Shown here: piece after piece, positions 41,922-50,358 of the stretch
Position numbering within the stretch: position 1 is the first letter of the stretch
Layout: every line of letters starts with the position of its first letter
DNA from: Streptomyces venezuelae
Lineage (GTDB): Bacteria > Actinomycetota > Actinomycetes > Streptomycetales > Streptomycetaceae
NCBI RefSeq assembly: GCF_008642355.1
Contig: NZ_CP029193.1
Coordinates: 1,512,001 to 1,576,000, forward strand
DNA length: 64,000 nucleotides
Direction: 5' to 3'
Notes under the pieces: generated by a model
What the model was told of the DNA's origin: nothing
The model's input: the letters and a program-made list of their open reading frames with translations, nothing else
The model's database searches: none
Program-made: the position numbers and the translations under genes

Positions 41922-42497
41922 TCAGTCCGTGACGATGCGGTCCACGGCGGCCGCGACGAGGGCGTCGCGCTCGGCGTCGGTGAGGAAGTCGGGGAGGGTG
42001 AGCTGTTCGACGATGAGCCAGTTGAAGGCGAGGTAGAGGAGCTTGACGGCGGTGGCGTCGCCGGGCAGCCCCGACGCCTCGTGGTACGAGAGGTTCGACG
42101 CCAGGTCCGCCCGGACCCGCTCGGTCAGGACGGCGCGGAGCTCCGGGCGCCGGGTGGCCTCCAGACGGAGTTCGAGCAGCGCCAGATAACCCGTACGGAA
42201 ACCGCTGACGCGGCCGACGACCTCCCGCATCAGCTCGACATAGGTCTCCTTGTCCGGCTTGGCGGCACGCTGCCGCTCGACCTCGGCGGGTTCGGGCGTC
42301 AGGCGCTCGTAGACCCGGGCGCCGGCCTGGGTGAGCAGGTCGTCGCGGTTGCCGAAGTAGTTGGACGCGGTCCCGGTGGGCACGCCCGCCTCGGTGTCCA
42401 CGGCCCGGAAGGTCAGCCCGCGCGCACCTTCCCTGGCCAGCACCTCGATGGCGGCATCGACCAGAGCCGCCCGCCGCCCGTCGTTCCTGCGCACCAT
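41922..42497 (-). CDS. TetR-family regulator next to the urea transporter
   Basis: 191 residues from the ATG at 42497, which has GGAG 8 nt upstream. The helix-turn-helix is RAALVDAAIEVLAREGARGLTFRAVDTEAGVPTGTASNYFGNRDDLLTQA. It is convergent with the preceding TetR gene and divergent from the urea transporter gene; two AGTACTAC boxes in the gap are likely binding sites. Confidence 0.9.
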   Translation of the reverse strand: MVRRNDGRRAALVDAAIEVLAREGARGLTFRAVDTEAGVPTGTASNYFGNRDDLLTQAGARVYERLTPEPAEVERQRAAKPDKETYVELMREVVGRVSGFRTGYLALLELRLEATRRPELRAVLTERVRADLASNLSYHEASGLPGDATAVKLLYLAFNWLIVEQLTLPDFLTDAERDALVAAAVDRIVTD

Positions 42498-42515
42498 CGA
42501 CACCACTCCATTCGC

Positions 42516-42551
42516 AGTACTACACACCTACCACTACAACATGAGTACTAC
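42516..42551. promoter_or_regulatory. Pair of AGTACTAC boxes
   Basis: AGTACTAC occurs at 42516-42523 and 42544-42551, 28 bp apart and in the same orientation, each containing the palindrome AGTACT. They lie between the TetR gene and the urea transporter gene and may be operator half-sites or two operators. Confidence 0.45.
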
Positions 42552-42669
42552 AGCGGGAGTAACCGTCCGCGCAAGCCGACCCCCTACAGATGTACCCTGC
42601 ATCCGTCTCGTCGGGCGGTACAAGCCGGACGGCAGAGGGACCTGGGGGTGGGTGGCCGTGGGGCACGCG

Positions 42670-43689
42670 ATGGATGCGGTGGATGCCGGTGATTCGGTCG
42701 GCGGCGGGTCGAGGGGCGCGGCCGCGGGCGGGGAACGGACCGAGGCGGCGGTCCGCGTCCGGGTCTTCGCGGCACAGGTGCTGCGCGGCCAGGGCCAGGT
42801 CACCTTTCTGCCGAACGCCGCCACCGGCACCCTCTTCACCGCGGCGTTGTTCGCGGCGGGCTGGGAGTACGGGGTGTACGGGCTGGTCGGCACCGCCGTG
42901 GGGACGGCCACCGCGCGGCTCCTCGGCGTGGACCGGGGCCGTGTCTCGACCGGCCTCGAAGGCTTCAACGCCTGCCTGACGGCGCTCTGTTTCGCGGTCT
43001 TCCTCGGTGCGGCCCACCTGTCGACGGCGCTGCTCGCGGTCGCGGGCTGTGTGGTCGTGACGGTCGTGACGGCGGCCGTGGTCCGGGTGCTCGGCGTATG
43101 GGGCCTCCCCTCGCTCACCCTCCCGTACTGCCTGCTCGCCACGGCGGTGACCATCGCCGCGCCCGGCTTCGGACGGCTCTGGCACACCGGGCAGGGCGTC
43201 GCCGCCCTCCCGCTGCCCGCGTCGGGCACGACCTCCGTCGAGGCGGGCGAGCTCGCCCGGGGTTTCCTCGCCGGTTTCGCCCAGATCTTCTTCATGCCGC
43301 AGTGGTACGTGGGTGCCCTGCTGTTGCTCGGCTTCCTCGTCGCGGGGCCCCGCAGCGCCGCCGTCGCCTGTCTCGGCAACGCCGCGGGGATCGCCACCGC
43401 GTGGGCCCTCGGCGCGCCCGCGGCACGGATCGCCGACGGCACGATGGGCTACAACGCCGTGCTCGTCGCCCTCGCCCTGTGCGGCGTCTTCCTGCCGGCC
43501 CGCACGGCGACCCTCACGTACGCGCTCGTGGGAGCCGCCGCCGCGACGGCGCTCGGGCCCGCGGTCTCGGCCCTCTTCGCGCCGTCCGGCGGCCACGCCT
43601 TCACCTGGCCGTTCGTCCTGACGACGTTCGTGTTCCTCGCGGCGGCCAAGTCCTTCCCCCGGCTGACCGGTTCGGGCGACGGGGACTGA
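42670..43689 (+). CDS. Urea transporter (UT/SLC14-type)
   Basis: 339 residues from the ATG chosen; the start is uncertain, as GTG at 42658 or ATG at 42541 are also in frame. The protein has about ten hydrophobic helices and the two-fold internal repeat of urea transporters: VFAAQVLRGQGQVTFLPNAATG with GFNACLTALC in the first half, and FLAGFAQIFFMPQWYVG with MGYNAVLVALALCGVF in the second. It would form a passive urea channel. No urease gene is nearby. It faces the alcohol dehydrogenase gene with a 17-nt gap. Confidence 0.85.
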   Translation: MDAVDAGDSVGGGSRGAAAGGERTEAAVRVRVFAAQVLRGQGQVTFLPNAATGTLFTAALFAAGWEYGVYGLVGTAVGTATARLLGVDRGRVSTGLEGFNACLTALCFAVFLGAAHLSTALLAVAGCVVVTVVTAAVVRVLGVWGLPSLTLPYCLLATAVTIAAPGFGRLWHTGQGVAALPLPASGTTSVEAGELARGFLAGFAQIFFMPQWYVGALLLLGFLVAGPRSAAVACLGNAAGIATAWALGAPAARIADGTMGYNAVLVALALCGVFLPARTATLTYALVGAAAATALGPAVSALFAPSGGHAFTWPFVLTTFVFLAAAKSFPRLTGSGDGD

Positions 43690-43706
43690 CCGGGGACGGA
43701 CATCGG

Positions 43707-44786
43707 TCAGAAGATGACCAGCGCCCGGCCGCCCTTGCCCGCCAGCATGTTCTCGAACGCCGCCGGGATGCCGTCGAGTCCGATGCGGTCGGTCACCAGG
43801 GCACCCAGGTCCAGGCGGCCCGCCCTCACGTGTTCCGCGAGGACCGGCAGGTCCACCGTCGGGTCGCAATTGCCGTACACGCAGCCCGACAGGGTCCTGC
43901 CCCAGTGGAAGAGCTCCAGGGCGTTGAACGTGACCTGCTGCTCCTTGCCGCCGATGCCGACGACCGTGGTGCGGCCACCGCGCCGCGTCGACTCCCAGGC
44001 CGTACGGATCGTCACCGCGCGGCCGACGCACTCCACCGCCACGTCGACGCCCTGGCCGCCGGTGAGCCCGCGGATGTCGCGGGCCGTCGTCTCCGAGGCG
44101 ACCACGTAGTCCGTGGCGCCCGCCGTGCGGGCCAGCGCCTCCTTCTCCGGGGAGACGTCGACGGCGACGATCCGCCCGGCGCCCGCGATCCGCGCCGCCT
44201 GCAGCGTGGCGAGGCCCACCCCGCCGACGCCGAAGACCGCGACGCTCTCGCCCTCGCGGACCCGCGCCGAGTGGTGAACGGCGCCGTAGCCGGTCAGGAC
44301 GGCGCAGCCGAGCAGGGCCGCGTCGGTGAGCGGGACTCCGTCCGGCACCGGCAGGACGCAGTCGGCGGCGACCACCGTCTCCTCGGCGAACGCGGCGACG
44401 TTCAGCCCGGGGTGGAGGTCGGTGCCGTCCGGGCGCCGGGCGTAGACGTCCGCGGCGCCCGCCAGGGCGTTGCCGCAGAGCCACACCTCGCCGAGGGAGC
44501 AGGCGTGGCAGCTGCCGCAGGACGGCGCCCAGTTGAGGACGACACCGGCGCCGGGCGCGACGTGCGTGACGCCCTCGCCGACGGAGACCACGGTGCCCGC
44601 CCCCTCGTGGCCGAGGACCGCGGGCACCGGCACCCGCATCGTGCCGTTGGACAGGGACAGGTCGGAGTGGCAGACCCCGGCGGCTGCGAGACGCACCCGG
44701 ACCCGGCCGGGGCCGGGCTCCGGGAGGTCTATCTCCGCGATCTCCAGCGGGGAGCCGACGGCGGGCAGGATGGCGGCGCGGACCAC
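43707..44786 (-). CDS. Zinc-dependent alcohol dehydrogenase (MDR family)
   Basis: 359 residues from a GTG with GAGGAG 9 nt upstream. Catalytic zinc ligands are seen in AAGVCHSDLSLSNG and LGHEGAGTVVSVGEG, and the structural zinc cluster in CGSCHACSLGEVWLC. The NAD motif is AVFGVGGVGLATLQAARIAGAGRIVAVD. This resembles the class III/Rxn-like branch used on aliphatic or aromatic alcohols. It follows the aldehyde dehydrogenase gene by 47 nt in one operon, so an alcohol to aldehyde to acid path is likely. Confidence 0.93.
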   Translation of the reverse strand: MVRAAILPAVGSPLEIAEIDLPEPGPGRVRVRLAAAGVCHSDLSLSNGTMRVPVPAVLGHEGAGTVVSVGEGVTHVAPGAGVVLNWAPSCGSCHACSLGEVWLCGNALAGAADVYARRPDGTDLHPGLNVAAFAEETVVAADCVLPVPDGVPLTDAALLGCAVLTGYGAVHHSARVREGESVAVFGVGGVGLATLQAARIAGAGRIVAVDVSPEKEALARTAGATDYVVASETTARDIRGLTGGQGVDVAVECVGRAVTIRTAWESTRRGGRTTVVGIGGKEQQVTFNALELFHWGRTLSGCVYGNCDPTVDLPVLAEHVRAGRLDLGALVTDRIGLDGIPAAFENMLAGKGGRALVIF

Positions 44787-44833
44787 GTTCACGTACTCCT
44801 CGGGTCGGGGCGGGATGGTGTCGAACGTACCGG

Positions 44834-46228
44834 TCAGAACTGCAGGGACTTGGTCTGGAGGTACTCGGTCAGGCCGTGCGAGCCCAGTTCGCGGCCGACG
44901 CCCGACTGCTTGTAGCCGCCGAAGGGGGCGAGGGGGTTGAAGCCGCCGCCGTTGATGTCGACCTGGCCGGTGTCCATGCGGCGGGCGAACGCGACGGCCT
45001 CCGTGTCGTCGGCCGCCCACACCGCGCCCGCGAGCCCGTACACGGTGCCGTTGGCGATGCGCAGGGCGTCGTCCTCGTCCTCGTACCGGATGACCGAGAC
45101 CACCGGGCCGAAGATCTCCTCCTGGGCGATGGTCATCTCGGGCGTGACGTCGGCGAAGACGGTGGGCCGGACGTAGTACCCCTTGTCCTTGCCCTCGGGT
45201 GCCTCGGGTCCGCCCGCGACGATCCGGGCGCCTTCCTCGACGCCCTTCTCGATGTAGCCGCGCACGCGTTCCCGCTGCTTGGCGTTGACGACGGGGCCGA
45301 TGCGGTCGCCGTACTTGGCGGCGGCGGCCGCGGCGAGCTCCACCGCCTCGTCGTACCGGTCGGTGTGGACCAGCATCCGTGTCCACGCGCTGCACGTCTG
45401 GCCGGAGTTGGACATGACGTTGGCGACGCCCACGTTGACGGCCTTGGCGAGGTCCGCGCTCGGCAGGATGACGTTGGCAGACTTGCCGCCGAGCTCCAGG
45501 GCGACGCGTTTGACGGCCGCGCCCGCGGTGGCGCCGATCCGCTTGCCGACCGCCGTCGACCCGGTGAACGAGACGAGGTCGACGCCCTCGTGCTCGGCGA
45601 GGGCCTGCCCGGCGACCGGGCCGAGGCCGGTGACGAGGTTGAACACGCCCGCGGGCACGCCCGCCTCGTCCACCGCCTCGGCGAAGAGCTGGGCGGTGAG
45701 GGGGGTGTCCTCGGCGGGCTTGAGGACAACGGTGCAGCCCGCGGCGAGCGCGGGGGCCACCTTGTTGACGATCTGGTGGAGGGGATAGTTCCAGGGCGTG
45801 ATCGCGCCGACCACGCCGACCGGCTCCAGATAGACGGTGGAGTTGCCGACCCGCTCCTCGAAGGGGTGGGTCGCGGCGAGCTCGGCGTACGACCCGGAGA
45901 CCAGGATCGGCACGCCCGCGTGCACGGCCTGCGAGAAGGGCAGCGGTGCGCCGAGCTCGGCGGTGACGGTCTCGGCGACCTCGTCCTTGCGGGCGACGAG
46001 GCGGTCGCGGAGCGCGCCGATCAGGGCGGCGCGTTCGGCGGGCGGGGTGGCGGCCCAGCCGGGCAGGGCGGCGCGGGCGGCACGGACCGCGGCGTCGACG
46101 TCCTCCGCGGTGCCGGCCGGGACCCGGCCGACGGGCTGCTCGTCGGCGGGGTTCAGGACCGTGATGGTGTCGGTGCCCGCGGCCGGCCGCCAGGCGCCGT
46201 CGATGTACATCCCGTCGTGGGCCTTCAT
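44834..46228 (-). CDS. Aldehyde dehydrogenase
   Basis: 464 residues; the ATG follows GGAGG. Motifs: [38 protein letters not shown] (NAD binding), the catalytic glutamate region [12 protein letters not shown], and the catalytic cysteine in [15 protein letters not shown]. It oxidises an aldehyde to the acid with NAD(P). It is the promoter-proximal gene of the ALDH-ADH operon, whose leader contains the AAACTA-N7-TAGTTT operator shared with the acyl-CoA dehydrogenase promoter. Confidence 0.95.
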   Translation of the reverse strand: MKAHDGMYIDGAWRPAAGTDTITVLNPADEQPVGRVPAGTAEDVDAAVRAARAALPGWAATPPAERAALIGALRDRLVARKDEVAETVTAELGAPLPFSQAVHAGVPILVSGSYAELAATHPFEERVGNSTVYLEPVGVVGAITPWNYPLHQIVNKVAPALAAGCTVVLKPAEDTPLTAQLFAEAVDEAGVPAGVFNLVTGLGPVAGQALAEHEGVDLVSFTGSTAVGKRIGATAGAAVKRVALELGGKSANVILPSADLAKAVNVGVANVMSNSGQTCSAWTRMLVHTDRYDEAVELAAAAAAKYGDRIGPVVNAKQRERVRGYIEKGVEEGARIVAGGPEAPEGKDKGYYVRPTVFADVTPEMTIAQEEIFGPVVSVIRYEDEDDALRIANGTVYGLAGAVWAADDTEAVAFARRMDTGQVDINGGGFNPLAPFGGYKQSGVGRELGSHGLTEYLQTKSLQF

Positions 46229-46268
46229 GGCATTCCTCCAGGTGGACGACCGGTAGACGACCGCATAC

Positions 46269-46287
46269 AAACTAGCGCTGATAGTTT
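46269..46287. promoter_or_regulatory. TetR operator, AAAYTA-N7-TAGTTT copy 2
   Basis: AAACTAGCGCTGATAGTTT has perfect 6-bp arms (AAACTA/TAGTTT) around 7 nt and matches 41196-41214 at 16 of 19 positions. It lies 41-59 nt upstream of the aldehyde dehydrogenase start, so it is probably a site for the same TetR protein. Confidence 0.7.
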
Positions 46288-46342
46288 TCCGGCACCAGGG
46301 GCATCTGGTGTCGGGAGCCCGGCTGTGCTGAGGTGCGGGGAC

Positions 46343-46444
46343 GGCACACCTCTGTCCATGGCACACCTCTGTCCACGGCACGCCTCTGCCCGCCGCACGC
46401 CTCCGCCCACTACCCGCCTCAATGCACCAGCCGCCTCAGTCCAC
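46343..46444. repeat. Six degenerate 17-bp tandem repeats
   Basis: The unit is GGCACACCTCTGTCCAC. Successive 17-bp copies start at 46343, 46360, 46377, 46394, 46411 and 46428. The first two differ by one base, and the copies decay toward the right. The array fills the gap between the aldehyde dehydrogenase operator and the sulfotransferase start. The period is not a multiple of three and no matching peptide repeat is apparent, so it is non-coding. Confidence 0.85.
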
Positions 46445-46485
46445 CGCACGGGCACGCCCGTGCCACACGTCCCTGGAGAGTGACC

Positions 46486-47532
46486 TTGCGCAATCTGACC
46501 TTCGTCGTCGGCACCGGCCGCAGCGGCTCCTCCGCCCTGTCCCGCATCCTCAACAGCCACCCCGACGTGCTCAGCCTGAACGAGTACATGGCCTCGGTCG
46601 GCGACACGGCCTTCCCCGAAGGCGTGCTGTCGGGCGCGGAGTTCTGGGAGGCCCTCCACCGCCCCACGCCGTACTTCGCGGGGATGCTCCGCAGCGGGGT
46701 GCCGATGCCGGAGTTCCTCTACACCCGCACGCACGGCGGCCGGTACGACCCGGAGACCACCGGCATCCCCGCCCTCTCCCTCATGGTGCTGCCGCACCTC
46801 ACGGACGACCCCGACGGTCTGCTCGACGAGGTCCGCGCGGCGGTCGTGGAGTGGCCCGTCCGTGCCGCCGCGGCCCACCACGAGGCGCTCTTCGACCTCC
46901 TGGCCGCCCGCTTCGGCCGCTCCGCCGTCGTGGAGCGCTCCGGCTACTCGACGGGCTGGGTGCCGCGGCTGCGCGCCGCCTTCCCGTACGCGAAGTTCGT
47001 GCACCTCCACCGGGACGGGCCGGACTGCGCGCTGTCCATGAGCCGCCACTCCGGGTACCGCGTGATCACGCTGATGCGGGAGATCGCGGAGCGGGCGGGG
47101 GTCGAGAGCCTGGGCGACCTCACGGAGGAGCAGGTGCGCTCCCTGCCGCCGGAGCTCGCGCCGCTGCTCGGCGAGCGGTTCGACCCCGCGCTCGTGCGGG
47201 ACCGCGACTTCCCGGTGCGGCCGTTCGGCGACCTGTGGTCCGAACTCGTCGTCCAGGGCGTGCGTTTCCTCGACGGCGTGCCGATGGGGCAGCGCATGAC
47301 GCTCGGCTACGAGGACCTCTTGGACGCCCCGCAGGACGAACTCGCCCGACTCGCCGAGTTCGTCGGCGTCGACCCGGCCCCGGGCTGGCTGGAGAACGCG
47401 TGCGACCGCCTCGACCACGGTCGCCGGGGCTCCGCCCGGAAGCAGCTGACGGCCGCCGAGTACGACGCCCTGCGGGAGGCGTGTACGGGGGGCACTCGCG
47501 CCCTCCGCGAGACGTCGCACCATTCCGCTTGA
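46486..47532 (+). CDS. Sulfotransferase-family protein
   Basis: 348 residues. The 5' PAPS-binding loop is FVVGTGRSGSSALSRILNSHP; the later VHLHRDGPDCALSMSRHSGYR corresponds to the 3' phosphate-binding region. It would transfer sulfate from PAPS to an unknown acceptor, or belongs to the related nucleoside-phosphate-transfer group. I chose a TTG start, 6 nt after GGAGA, because the in-frame GTG at 46480 is directly on the RBS. A short hairpin terminator follows. Confidence 0.85.
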   Translation: MRNLTFVVGTGRSGSSALSRILNSHPDVLSLNEYMASVGDTAFPEGVLSGAEFWEALHRPTPYFAGMLRSGVPMPEFLYTRTHGGRYDPETTGIPALSLMVLPHLTDDPDGLLDEVRAAVVEWPVRAAAAHHEALFDLLAARFGRSAVVERSGYSTGWVPRLRAAFPYAKFVHLHRDGPDCALSMSRHSGYRVITLMREIAERAGVESLGDLTEEQVRSLPPELAPLLGERFDPALVRDRDFPVRPFGDLWSELVVQGVRFLDGVPMGQRMTLGYEDLLDAPQDELARLAEFVGVDPAPGWLENACDRLDHGRRGSARKQLTAAEYDALREACTGGTRALRETSHHSA

Positions 47533-47546
47533 GCACGGCGGCGGGT

Positions 47547-47565
47547 CCGGGCGGGGCACGCCCGG
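47547..47565 (+). terminator. Hairpin after the sulfotransferase gene
   Basis: CCGGGCG and CGCCCGG form a perfect 7-bp stem with a GGGCA loop, 14 nt after the stop codon. No U tract follows. Confidence 0.6.
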
Positions 47566-47823
47566 TGGCGGATTCCAGCTCGCGCCGAGCCCCGCTCCAG
47601 CTCGCCTTGAGGCCTCCGTCAGCTCTCCGACCAGCGATTTGTTCGCTCAGCGGACAGTGCGGGGTGCGTGGGCCGCGCCCGCGCCCCGGACCGTCCCGAT
47701 CTGTTTTCCGGACACACCCCACCCATTCGGCCCGTATTCGATTTCAAAAACGTGAAAGTGGCATGACAAGGCGTCAACTCTCTTGCCCGGGGCGGGTGGA
47801 GCGGCCACGCTACTGATCGCGAC

Positions 47824-47846
47824 GGGAGCGGCACCCCACCGCTCCC
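47824..47846 (+). promoter_or_regulatory. Leader hairpin of the subtilase gene
   Basis: GGGAGCGG at 47824-47831 and CCGCTCCC at 47839-47846 form a perfect 8-bp stem with a 7-nt loop, followed by TTCTGTGTGTG. It lies 84 nt before the protease start. It could be an attenuator or a terminator that insulates the gene; its position relative to the promoter is not known. Confidence 0.5.
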
Positions 47847-47930
47847 TTCTGTGTGTGCGATTCCGCGCGCACCCCCCACAGTCGCGTCGCCCTACCCGGG
47901 CACGCCGCCTATGAGGAGGACTCCCTCGTA

Positions 47931-49139
47931 ATGGCCATGCTTCGCAGCAAGAAGACTGTGATCGCCGCCGCGATCTCGACCGCCGCCGCCGTCCTCGGTG
48001 CGGTCACCGCCCTGCCCGCCCAGGCCACGCCCGCCGAGGGCCGTGTGATCGCGGCGGGTTCCGCCGACGCGATCAAGGGCAGCTACCTCGTCACGCTGAA
48101 GGAGAGCTCCGGCCTCAAGGCCGCCACGAGCGAGGGCAAGGGCCTCATAGCCGAGTACGGCGGCTCGGTGCAGAAGACGTTCAAGTCCGCGCTCAACGGC
48201 TACTCCGTGAAGCTGAGCGCCGCGGAGGCGCGCAGACTCGCCGCCGACCCCGCGGTCGCCTCGGTCGAGCAGAACCAGAGACTCCACGTCGATGCGACCC
48301 AGTCCAACGCCCCCTGGGGCCTGGACCGCATCGACCAGACGAGGCTGCCGCTGTCCGGCACCTACACCTACCCGGACAGCGCCGGGACCGGCGTCACCGC
48401 GTACGTCATCGACACCGGTGTCCGCATCTCGCACTCCGAGATCAGCGGCCGCGCGGTGAACGGCTACGACGCGGTCGACGGCGACAACACCGCCCAGGAC
48501 GGCAACGGCCACGGCACGCACGTCGCCACGACCATCGCGGGCAAGACGTACGGCGTCGCGAAGAAGGCCAGGATCGTGGCCGTCCGCGTCCTCGACAACA
48601 ACGGCTCCGGCACCACCGCCGGTGTCGTCGCGGGCATCGACTGGGTGACGAGCAACCACGCCGCGGGCGCCCCGGCCGTGGCCAACATGTCGCTCGGCGG
48701 CGGCGCGTCCACCACGCTCGACAACGCGGTGAAGCGGTCCATCGCCGACGGCGTCACCTACGCGGTCGCGGCGGGCAACTCCAACACCAACGCCTCCACC
48801 ACCTCCCCGGCCCGCGTGCCGGAGGCCGTCACCGTGGGCGCCACCAGCAACACGGACGCCCGCGCGAGCTTCTCCAACTACGGCTCGGTCCTGGACATCT
48901 TCGCGCCCGGCGTGAACATCAAGGCGGGCTGGCACACCGGCGACACGGCGACCAACACCATCTCCGGTACGTCGATGGCCGCCCCGCACGTCGCGGGCGC
49001 CGCCGCCGTCTACCTGGCGGGCCACACCTCGGCCACCCCGGCGCAGGTCGCCTCGGCGCTCGTGAATGGTGCCACGCCGAGCGTGGTGACCAGCCCCGGC
49101 TCGGGTTCGCCGAACAGGCTGCTCAAGATCGTCCAGTAA
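47931..49139 (+). CDS. Secreted subtilisin-like serine protease (S8) with inhibitor propeptide
   Basis: 402 residues. The signal peptide is KKTVIAAAISTAAAVLGAVT with cleavage probably after AQA. An inhibitor I9-type propeptide (GSYLVTLKESSGL to VASVEQNQRLHVDA) follows. The mature domain has the complete triad: Asp161 in VIDTGV, His194 in GNGHGTHVA, Ser348 in SGTSMAAPHVAGA. It resembles proteinase K-like extracellular enzymes of Streptomyces. The start has GAGGAGG about 11 nt upstream. Its 3' end overlaps the convergent MFS gene by 17 nt. Confidence 0.97.
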   Translation: MAMLRSKKTVIAAAISTAAAVLGAVTALPAQATPAEGRVIAAGSADAIKGSYLVTLKESSGLKAATSEGKGLIAEYGGSVQKTFKSALNGYSVKLSAAEARRLAADPAVASVEQNQRLHVDATQSNAPWGLDRIDQTRLPLSGTYTYPDSAGTGVTAYVIDTGVRISHSEISGRAVNGYDAVDGDNTAQDGNGHGTHVATTIAGKTYGVAKKARIVAVRVLDNNGSGTTAGVVAGIDWVTSNHAAGAPAVANMSLGGGASTTLDNAVKRSIADGVTYAVAAGNSNTNASTTSPARVPEAVTVGATSNTDARASFSNYGSVLDIFAPGVNIKAGWHTGDTATNTISGTSMAAPHVAGAAAVYLAGHTSATPAQVASALVNGATPSVVTSPGSGSPNRLLKIVQ

Positions 49140-50358
49140 CTCGCTGCCCGGCACGGCCATGAGTGCCCCGGGGGTCTTCCGCGCCCCCGGGGCGCTTCCG
49201 TGCGCCGAGGCCCGCCGCCGCGAACAGCAGCCCGCCCAGCATCACGAACGGCGCCGCCACGCCCGCGACCCCCGCGATCAGGCCCGCCGCGGCGGGCGCC
49301 GCGACCTGCCCGAGCCGGTTGCCGGTGAGCCGCAGCGCGAGCGCCGTGGAGCGCGCGCCGTCCGGTGCCGCCTGGACGACGGTCGTCATGGACAGCGGCT
49401 GGCCGACGCCGAGACAGAAGCCGAGCACCGCGAGCGCGAGCGCGAGGCCCCACACCGGCAGGGGCAACGCGATGCCCGCGCAGAGCAGCCCGGCGACGAG
49501 GCAGGTGGTGGTCAGCAGCGCCGTCCTGCCCAGGAGCCGGATCAGGGGCGTCATCACGAGCCGGCAGGCGATGGTCGCCGCCGCCCGCAGTGACAGGAGC
49601 AGCCCCACCGTGGCGGGCGCGATGCCCCGGTGCTCGCCGACGACCGGCAGGTACGCGGTGAGGATGTCCGTCGCGGAGAGCACGGCGAGGCTGACGAAGA
49701 TGCCCGCGGGCACACCGCGGGTGCGCAGGATGCCGAGGACCGGCACGCGCTCGGCACGCACGGGGGCCAAGGACGTCGGCCGCTTGTGCTCGATGCGCCA
49801 CAGCGAGGCGAGGGAGACCGCGCCGACCGCCGCCGCCACGAGCAGGGCGAGCGCACTCGTACGGTCCATGTCGCCGCCGATCAGCGCACCGGCGGCGATC
49901 GGCCCGATCAGCTGGCCGAGAGAGGCCCCGATGGTGAAGTGGCCGAAGTTGCGGTCCTGTTCGGCGGGTGCGGACTGCCGGGCGACGATCGACTGCGCGC
50001 CGATCACGAAGCAGAGGTGCCCGAGCCCCATGACACCGCTCCAGGCCGCCATCGCGGTGAGCGAGCCCGCGACGCCGCTGAGGGCGCAGCCTCCGGAGAT
50101 GAGGACGACGCCGACGGGCAGCAGCGGCGCGCACCGCCCGTCGTCCGTCCTGCGCCCGAGCGGTACGGCGGCGAAGAGCGGCAGCAGCGCGTACACGCCC
50201 GCGATGACGCCGATGGCCCGCTCGTCGGCGCCGAGGGCGAGGGCCCGGTAGGAGACGGCGGGCCGCGCCATCGACACCGCCCCCTGCGCGAAGCTGAAGG
50301 CGATGACGAGACGGAGCAGCCAGCCCCTGCCACCGGGCCCGGATGTCGCGTGGGGCAT
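49123..50358 (-). CDS. MFS transporter
   Basis: 411 residues with 12 predicted helices, starting GWLLRLVIAFSFAQGAVSMARPAVSYRAL. It has the loop-2/3 motif GVYALLPLFAAVPLGRRTDDG and LRLTGNRLGQVAAPAAAGLIAG in the second half. This type usually exports drugs or metabolites. The start overlaps the CitMHS stop by one base (TGATG), so the two transporters are one operon. The 3' end overlaps the protease gene on the other strand. Confidence 0.9.
   Translation of the reverse strand: MPHATSGPGGRGWLLRLVIAFSFAQGAVSMARPAVSYRALALGADERAIGVIAGVYALLPLFAAVPLGRRTDDGRCAPLLPVGVVLISGGCALSGVAGSLTAMAAWSGVMGLGHLCFVIGAQSIVARQSAPAEQDRNFGHFTIGASLGQLIGPIAAGALIGGDMDRTSALALLVAAAVGAVSLASLWRIEHKRPTSLAPVRAERVPVLGILRTRGVPAGIFVSLAVLSATDILTAYLPVVGEHRGIAPATVGLLLSLRAAATIACRLVMTPLIRLLGRTALLTTTCLVAGLLCAGIALPLPVWGLALALAVLGFCLGVGQPLSMTTVVQAAPDGARSTALALRLTGNRLGQVAAPAAAGLIAGVAGVAAPFVMLGGLLFAAAGLGARKRPGGAEDPRGTHGRAGQRVTGRS

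Larger units (their letters stand above)
47533..47930. other. Intergenic region with terminator and leader hairpin
   Basis: About 400 bp. It contains the sulfotransferase terminator (47547-47565), an AT-richer patch near 47725-47775 that is the most promoter-like segment, a second hairpin at 47824-47846, and the GAGGAGG ribosome binding site of the protease gene. I find no further gene. Confidence 0.6.

Noticed and set aside
42541..42669. Upstream ATG (MSTTAGVTV) as start of the urea transporter
   Set aside because: It would add a 43-residue non-hydrophobic tail and place the start inside the AGTACTAC operator region; a later start fits the family better, although the exact codon remains uncertain.
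46343..46444. 17-bp repeats as a possible CRISPR array
   Set aside because: Units are directly adjacent with no unique spacers, are too short and degenerate, and no cas genes are present.
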